Shown: piece by piece, positions 61,546-64,000 of the stretch
Position numbering within the stretch: position 1 is the first letter of the stretch
Layout of the letters: each line of letters starts with the position of its first letter
Origin: Chromobacterium sphagni
Lineage (GTDB): Bacteria > Pseudomonadota > Gammaproteobacteria > Burkholderiales > Chromobacteriaceae
NCBI RefSeq assembly: GCF_001855555.1
Contig: NZ_MKCT01000017.1
Coordinates: forward strand, 372,001-436,000
Direction of reading: 5' to 3'
Length of the DNA stretch: 64,000 bases
The notes under the pieces: generated by a model
The model's database searches: none
The model's input: only the letters and a program-made list of their open reading frames with translations
What the model was told of the DNA's origin: nothing
Made by a program: the position numbers and the translations under genes

Positions 61546-61746
61546 TCAGTGCAGCGGGATGAATTGCAAGACGATGACCAGCAGCAGCACGCCCCCGGCC
61601 AGCAGATCCACCACGGCGCGACGGTAGCCGGCCGGCCGGCGGCCCGCGGTGGAATAGCAGGCGGTGCCGTTGGCGAAGCGCACGTAGCGCATCTTGCGGA
61701 TGCGTGGCGCGGCGTCCTGTTGCGTGGCGGTAGCGGGCTGATGCAT
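61546..61746 (-). CDS. Small phage protein with one membrane segment, 66 residues
   Basis: ATG 61746, with GGAG upstream, opens MHQPATATQQDAAPRIRKMRYVRFANGTACY and ends in a hydrophobic helix (AVVDLLAGGVLLLVIVLQFIPLH). It lies 14 bases before the 151-residue gene. Single-helix proteins of this kind are common in phage early operons; its function is unknown. Confidence 0.55.
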   Translation of the reverse strand: MHQPATATQQDAAPRIRKMRYVRFANGTACYSTAGRRPAGYRRAVVDLLAGGVLLLVIVLQFIPLH

Positions 61747-61793
61747 GGCGTTCTCCAGGGTGGCGCTGTGTTTTTTGGGCGTAAAAATCCCCC

Positions 61794-61812
61794 TCGCACT
61801 GCGCAAGTGCGA
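61794..61812. other. Hairpin between the Delta-like gene and the small membrane-protein gene
   Basis: TCGCACT, loop GCGCA, AGTGCGA. On the minus strand a GGGGGATTTTT follows, so it could attenuate the operon. Confidence 0.4.
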
Positions 61813-61841
61813 TTTTCAGAGAGAGGGGGAGGGGGTAAGAC

Positions 61842-62336
61842 TTAGGCGGTCAGGCCGGGCAGCTCAAGCTGGTTTTCCAGCTTCTTGCGGCGAAGCTCAT
61901 GCTGCAATTCCGACAGCCGCTGCTTGGTCGCCATCGGTATGCTGACGCCTGCCTTGGGTAGCGCCGGCGGGCAAAGCGTTTCGCGTACATAGCGATAGGT
62001 GGTGAAGGTGTGGCCGCAAGTGAGGTTGGAACACTGGAAGTATTCTTCCTGGGTCAAATTGCTGAGATAGCGACTAGTCCGGGTATAAGAAACTTGTTCG
62101 CAGTGTGGGCAGGTGAAGGCCATTTTTCCCTCCGGCAGATGGACTAGATACAGGGTTTCCCGCACAAAAAGCCTTGGCCTCACAACCTTGGTCAAAATTG
62201 CCCCCGCGCCGCATTCCTGCCTTTGGCAGCGAATAATGACTTTGCTGGTGCTAAACCCATGAACCACGCGCACAGGGCGGTAAGGCGTTTCGCAGACGGG
62301 GCCGCCGCAGTGATGGCAAACGATGGTGTCTTCCAT
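61842..62336 (-). CDS. Ogr/Delta-like double zinc-finger activator
   Basis: The 164-residue protein from ATG 62336 contains two Ogr-type zinc fingers. The first is CHHC...CQRQEC; the second, after MAF, reads TCPHCEQVSYTRTSRYLSNLTQEEYFQCSNLTCGHTFTTY and is clearly the P2 Ogr fold. P2 Ogr has one such domain in about 70 residues, whereas P4 Delta has two in about 166. These proteins activate phage late promoters by contacting RNA polymerase. A Delta-like form next to a gpA-type replication gene is a noteworthy combination. It starts two bases after the CII-like gene ends. Confidence 0.85.
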   Translation of the reverse strand: MEDTIVCHHCGGPVCETPYRPVRVVHGFSTSKVIIRCQRQECGAGAILTKVVRPRLFVRETLYLVHLPEGKMAFTCPHCEQVSYTRTSRYLSNLTQEEYFQCSNLTCGHTFTTYRYVRETLCPPALPKAGVSIPMATKQRLSELQHELRRKKLENQLELPGLTA

Positions 62337-62338
62337 GA

Positions 62339-62785
62339 TCAGCTCCGGCAGAACACTTGAAAGGTCAGGTGGTTCATCTGCGTCACCTTGGTGCAGATGG
62401 CATCGCGGATGCCTTCCAGGCGCTGGCGTTCGCGCTTGTCCACCTCGCCGTCGCGGGTGGCTTCGCGCCATTCGCGCGCCAGACGGCCCACTTCGTCCAC
62501 CAGCTCCATGTACACGCGCTGGATTTCTTCATCGTCCACCGTCGCCACGTCCGGCAAAGGGATGAACACGCCGCCGGCCTCCGCCGCCACGGCCTCGGCA
62601 AACAGCGTGGTGCCGCTAAAGGCTTGCATCTGCAAGGCTTCATGGACGCTGACGGATTGGCCCTTGCGTTCGTACACGCGGTTTTCCAGACCATCCTTGC
62701 TAAAGCCCAAGGCAGCGGCCATTGCCGGCCAACCGCCCGGCATGGCCTTGCACATCGTCTGGTATGCGGTTCTCAATCTGTCCAT
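62339..62785 (-). CDS. Phage regulatory CII-like protein
   Basis: The 148-residue protein (ATG 62785 preceded by GGAG; an ATG at 62797 is also in frame) has the phage CII/YmfL-like layout. MDRLRTAYQTMCKAMPGGWPAMAAALGFSKDGLENRVYERKGQ is followed by a Met/Gln-rich helix and a long acidic C-terminal helix. In P2-like phages such proteins sit downstream of the early promoter and influence the lysogeny decision or replication. Operon position agrees. Confidence 0.8.
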   Translation of the reverse strand: MDRLRTAYQTMCKAMPGGWPAMAAALGFSKDGLENRVYERKGQSVSVHEALQMQAFSGTTLFAEAVAAEAGGVFIPLPDVATVDDEEIQRVYMELVDEVGRLAREWREATRDGEVDKRERQRLEGIRDAICTKVTQMNHLTFQVFCRS

Positions 62786-62824
62786 TTCTTGCTCCATTCC
62801 ACCAGCAGGCTCGGTGTTCGGTGG

Positions 62825-63067
62825 TTATGCTGAAAATGCTTTTTGGATAGCATTTGCCCATTCCGTCAGACCGTGTAGGGCCAGGAAGGTGGGCAGGCCA
62901 ACGAGATAGATTTCGCGGCTTAGGCTGCTCTCCGACATGCCTAGCTTTTCTTTCAGCTTATTGAAGAGGTAGCGTTCAATAGGCAGCAGGCGCATCTGCA
63001 CGGGCTTTGACTGTGCTACACCACGTGGACCGTAAACCCTTCGTCCACTCTGTGCGGTGGTGGTCAT
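62825..63067 (-). CDS. Small phage early protein, 80 residues (possible Cox/Apl analogue)
   Basis: ATG 63067 gives 80 residues, the first gene of the early operon opposite the repressor. It begins MTTTAQSGRRVYGPRGVAQSKPVQMRLLPIERYL and contains a helical segment LFNKLKEKLGMSESSLSREIYLVGL that could form a ribbon-helix-helix or HTH. Its place matches that of cox/apl in P2-like phages, whose products repress the lysogenic promoter and promote excision. The homology itself is not clear. Confidence 0.55.
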   Translation of the reverse strand: MTTTAQSGRRVYGPRGVAQSKPVQMRLLPIERYLFNKLKEKLGMSESSLSREIYLVGLPTFLALHGLTEWANAIQKAFSA

Positions 63068-63079
63068 ATGCGGTACCAT

Positions 63080-63125
63080 CATCTGAAATCTGAATTGCTT
63101 TGCATCGTACATCTGAAATCTGAAT
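63080..63125. promoter_or_regulatory. Four-copy ATCTGAA operator between repressor and early genes
   Basis: CATCTGAAATCTGAAT occurs at 63080-63095 and identically at 63110-63125, 30 bases apart. Each contains two tandem ATCTGAA heptamers, so there are four copies (63081, 63088, 63111, 63118). A weaker relative, TCTGAAAATGGAT, begins at 63143. The array lies between the divergent early gene and the repressor, where the repressor should bind. Confidence 0.7.
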
Positions 63126-63181
63126 GTTGCAACATGTTTCCGTCTGAAAATGGATGGGTGCGCTTTGCGAGAGGTAAAAAA

Positions 63182-63505
63182 TTGAATATTGGGGACCGGC
63201 TTCGAGAGGAAAGAAACCGACTTGGCCTTACGCAGCAGGATGGTGCAAAGGCCGCAGGCGTTGGCTATACGACTTATATGGCGTATGAAGCTGGCCGCAG
63301 CTTTCCCAACGCTGAAGCCCTCAACCTTCTGCATGCTGTAGGTTTCGATGTCTTGTACGTTGTGACAGGTGTTCGCAATGGTGCAGCGCTGTCGAATGAG
63401 GACAGCAGCTTGCTTGCAGACTTAAACCAAGTAGATGAGAAAGGCCGTACTTTGGCCGTTACCACCATGCGCAGCCTACTGGATACCTACAAGCGCTTGT
63501 CGTAG
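63182..63505 (+). CDS. Phage repressor, XRE/cI-type helix-turn-helix
   Basis: From the TTG at 63182, preceded by GAGAGG, the protein has 107 residues starting LNIGDRLREERNRLGLTQQDGAKAAGVGYTTYMAYEAGRSFP, the classic XRE helix-turn-helix. Its second half (NLLHAVGFDVLYVVTGVR...DLNQVDEKGRTLAVTTMRSLLDTYKRL) is common in P2-like C repressors. ATG 63134 or 63068 would extend it over the operator, which is unlikely. It probably represses the minus-strand early operon through the ATCTGAA array. A terminator follows. Confidence 0.88.
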   Translation: MNIGDRLREERNRLGLTQQDGAKAAGVGYTTYMAYEAGRSFPNAEALNLLHAVGFDVLYVVTGVRNGAALSNEDSSLLADLNQVDEKGRTLAVTTMRSLLDTYKRLS

Positions 63506-63528
63506 GCCAACCCCACCCGCCCAAACAG

Positions 63529-63552
63529 AAGCCCGGACTTAGCCGGGCTTTT
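63529..63552 (+). terminator. Terminator after the repressor
   Basis: AAGCCCGG, six-base loop, CCGGGCTT and further T's. Confidence 0.85.
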
Positions 63553-63641
63553 CCATATGTGAATCACATCTATCAATCATGTTATCCTTGCTTTTCAAAT
63601 GGCATTTTGTGCCAACAAAAACAAAGCTCAGGACATAAAAC

Positions 63642-64000
63642 ATGAAATATCTATCGTTCGCCGTTCTGGCGTTCTCACTCTCCAGTCCGCTGATGGCCGC
63701 ACCCAAATGGGACGAGGTCGCTATCATCAAAGCGGTAGGGGTGAAAGTTATGAAAAAGAAAATCGAACAAGATGGCACCTGCAAGATGACCAGCTACACC
63801 TTCAAATCCCTGCCAGACATGGTTCTGGAATTCCGCTGCAACCGAGTAAACGTGGCCTGGGATCGCTTCCCCGAAAAAGGCTATGAGAAGAAAAACCAAG
63901 AAGCTGCACAGCTCGCAAAACTCGCAGCATCAGCGTTATCTCAAGGTAGCGGCAAAGAGGTTGACGATGCCATGAGTGGCCAAGTCATGAAAGAGCGGTC
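63642..64000 (+). CDS. Secreted phage-borne protein, 3' end outside the window
   Basis: The frame opens at ATG 63642 with AGGA nine bases upstream and is open to the last base (119 complete codons). It starts with a signal peptide (MKYLSFAVLAFSLSSPLMA) and continues as a small periplasmic domain with a Cys pair (GTCKMTSY; EFRCNRVN) and then a Lys/Ala-rich helix. It lies beyond the repressor in the lysogenically expressed direction, a typical place for lysogenic conversion genes. No family is recognised. Confidence 0.7.
   Translation, partial: MKYLSFAVLAFSLSSPLMAAPKWDEVAIIKAVGVKVMKKKIEQDGTCKMTSYTFKSLPDMVLEFRCNRVNVAWDRFPEKGYEKKNQEAAQLAKLAASALSQGSGKEVDDAMSGQVMKER

Larger units (their letters stand above)
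55655..64000. mobile_element. Left part of a P2-like prophage or phage satellite
   Basis: Beginning beyond tRNA-Cys and continuing past the window edge. It contains a tyrosine integrase, an AT-rich HNH gene, an excisionase-like protein, a hypothetical gene, a gpA-type replication endonuclease, small genes, an Ogr/Delta-like zinc protein, a CII-like protein and a divergent cI-like repressor. No capsid, tail or lysis genes are visible, so prophage and satellite cannot be told apart. The left boundary is inferred from the usual pgsA-glyW-cysT-leuZ order, which is cut after cysT. Confidence 0.85.

Overview
This 64 kb window is high-GC, gene-dense bacterial chromosome. The core genes (corA, lgt, ilvD, glyA-nrdR-ribD, guaB, uvrC-pgsA-tRNA-Gly-tRNA-Cys) and their style fit a betaproteobacterium of the order Neisseriales, most likely Chromobacterium or a close relative. 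That placement is inferred from remembered protein similarity; no database search was run.

Layout. 1-6.1 kb: the end of corA, pncA, a copper-export pair copA-copZ behind a promoter with a CsoR-like palindrome, an Ntn-hydrolase, and a metallo-beta-lactamase-fold/DUF190 pair. 6.3-17 kb: a secreted S9 peptidase, a deleted GH1 glucosidase remnant, a polar amino-acid ABC importer (binding protein and two permeases, no ATPase), lgt, ilvD, a secreted protein gene broken by one amber codon, an mdtJI pair with mdtI frameshifted, and an AAA ATPase. 17-31 kb: a hypothetical protein, a LysR-controlled pirin/isochorismatase-fold/amidohydrolase group, glyA, nrdR, two GNATs and ribD in a tightly coupled run, a hypothetical protein and an M32 carboxypeptidase.

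31-45 kb is the most distinctive chromosomal region: two paralogous chaperone-usher pilus operons (each pilin, chaperone, usher, two-domain tip adhesin) separated by an alpha/beta hydrolase. The pair is flanked on each outer side by a gene for a half-size pilin-like protein that keeps both assembly strands of a pilin. Long AT-rich leaders precede the operons, strong hairpins separate pilin from chaperone, and the first tip adhesin gene contains a run of ten G, a likely phase-variation switch.

45-55 kb: an MFS transporter/GMC oxidoreductase pair with a divergent LysR gene, an AraC-GyrI fusion regulator, guaB, then a DUF4124 gene, uvrC, pgsA, four identical tRNA-Gly(GCC) genes and tRNA-Cys(GCA). 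55.7-64 kb: the left end of a P2-like prophage or satellite inserted just after tRNA-Cys. It carries a tyrosine integrase, an AT-rich HNH-domain gene, an excisionase-like protein, a P2 gpA-type HUH replication endonuclease, a double zinc-finger Ogr/Delta-like activator, a CII-like protein, and a divergent repressor with a four-copy heptamer operator. The element runs off the right edge, so its structural genes and attR are not visible.

No CRISPR array, rRNA operon or insertion sequence was recognised. All coordinates, hairpins and repeats were read by eye; homology statements rest on recognised motifs.
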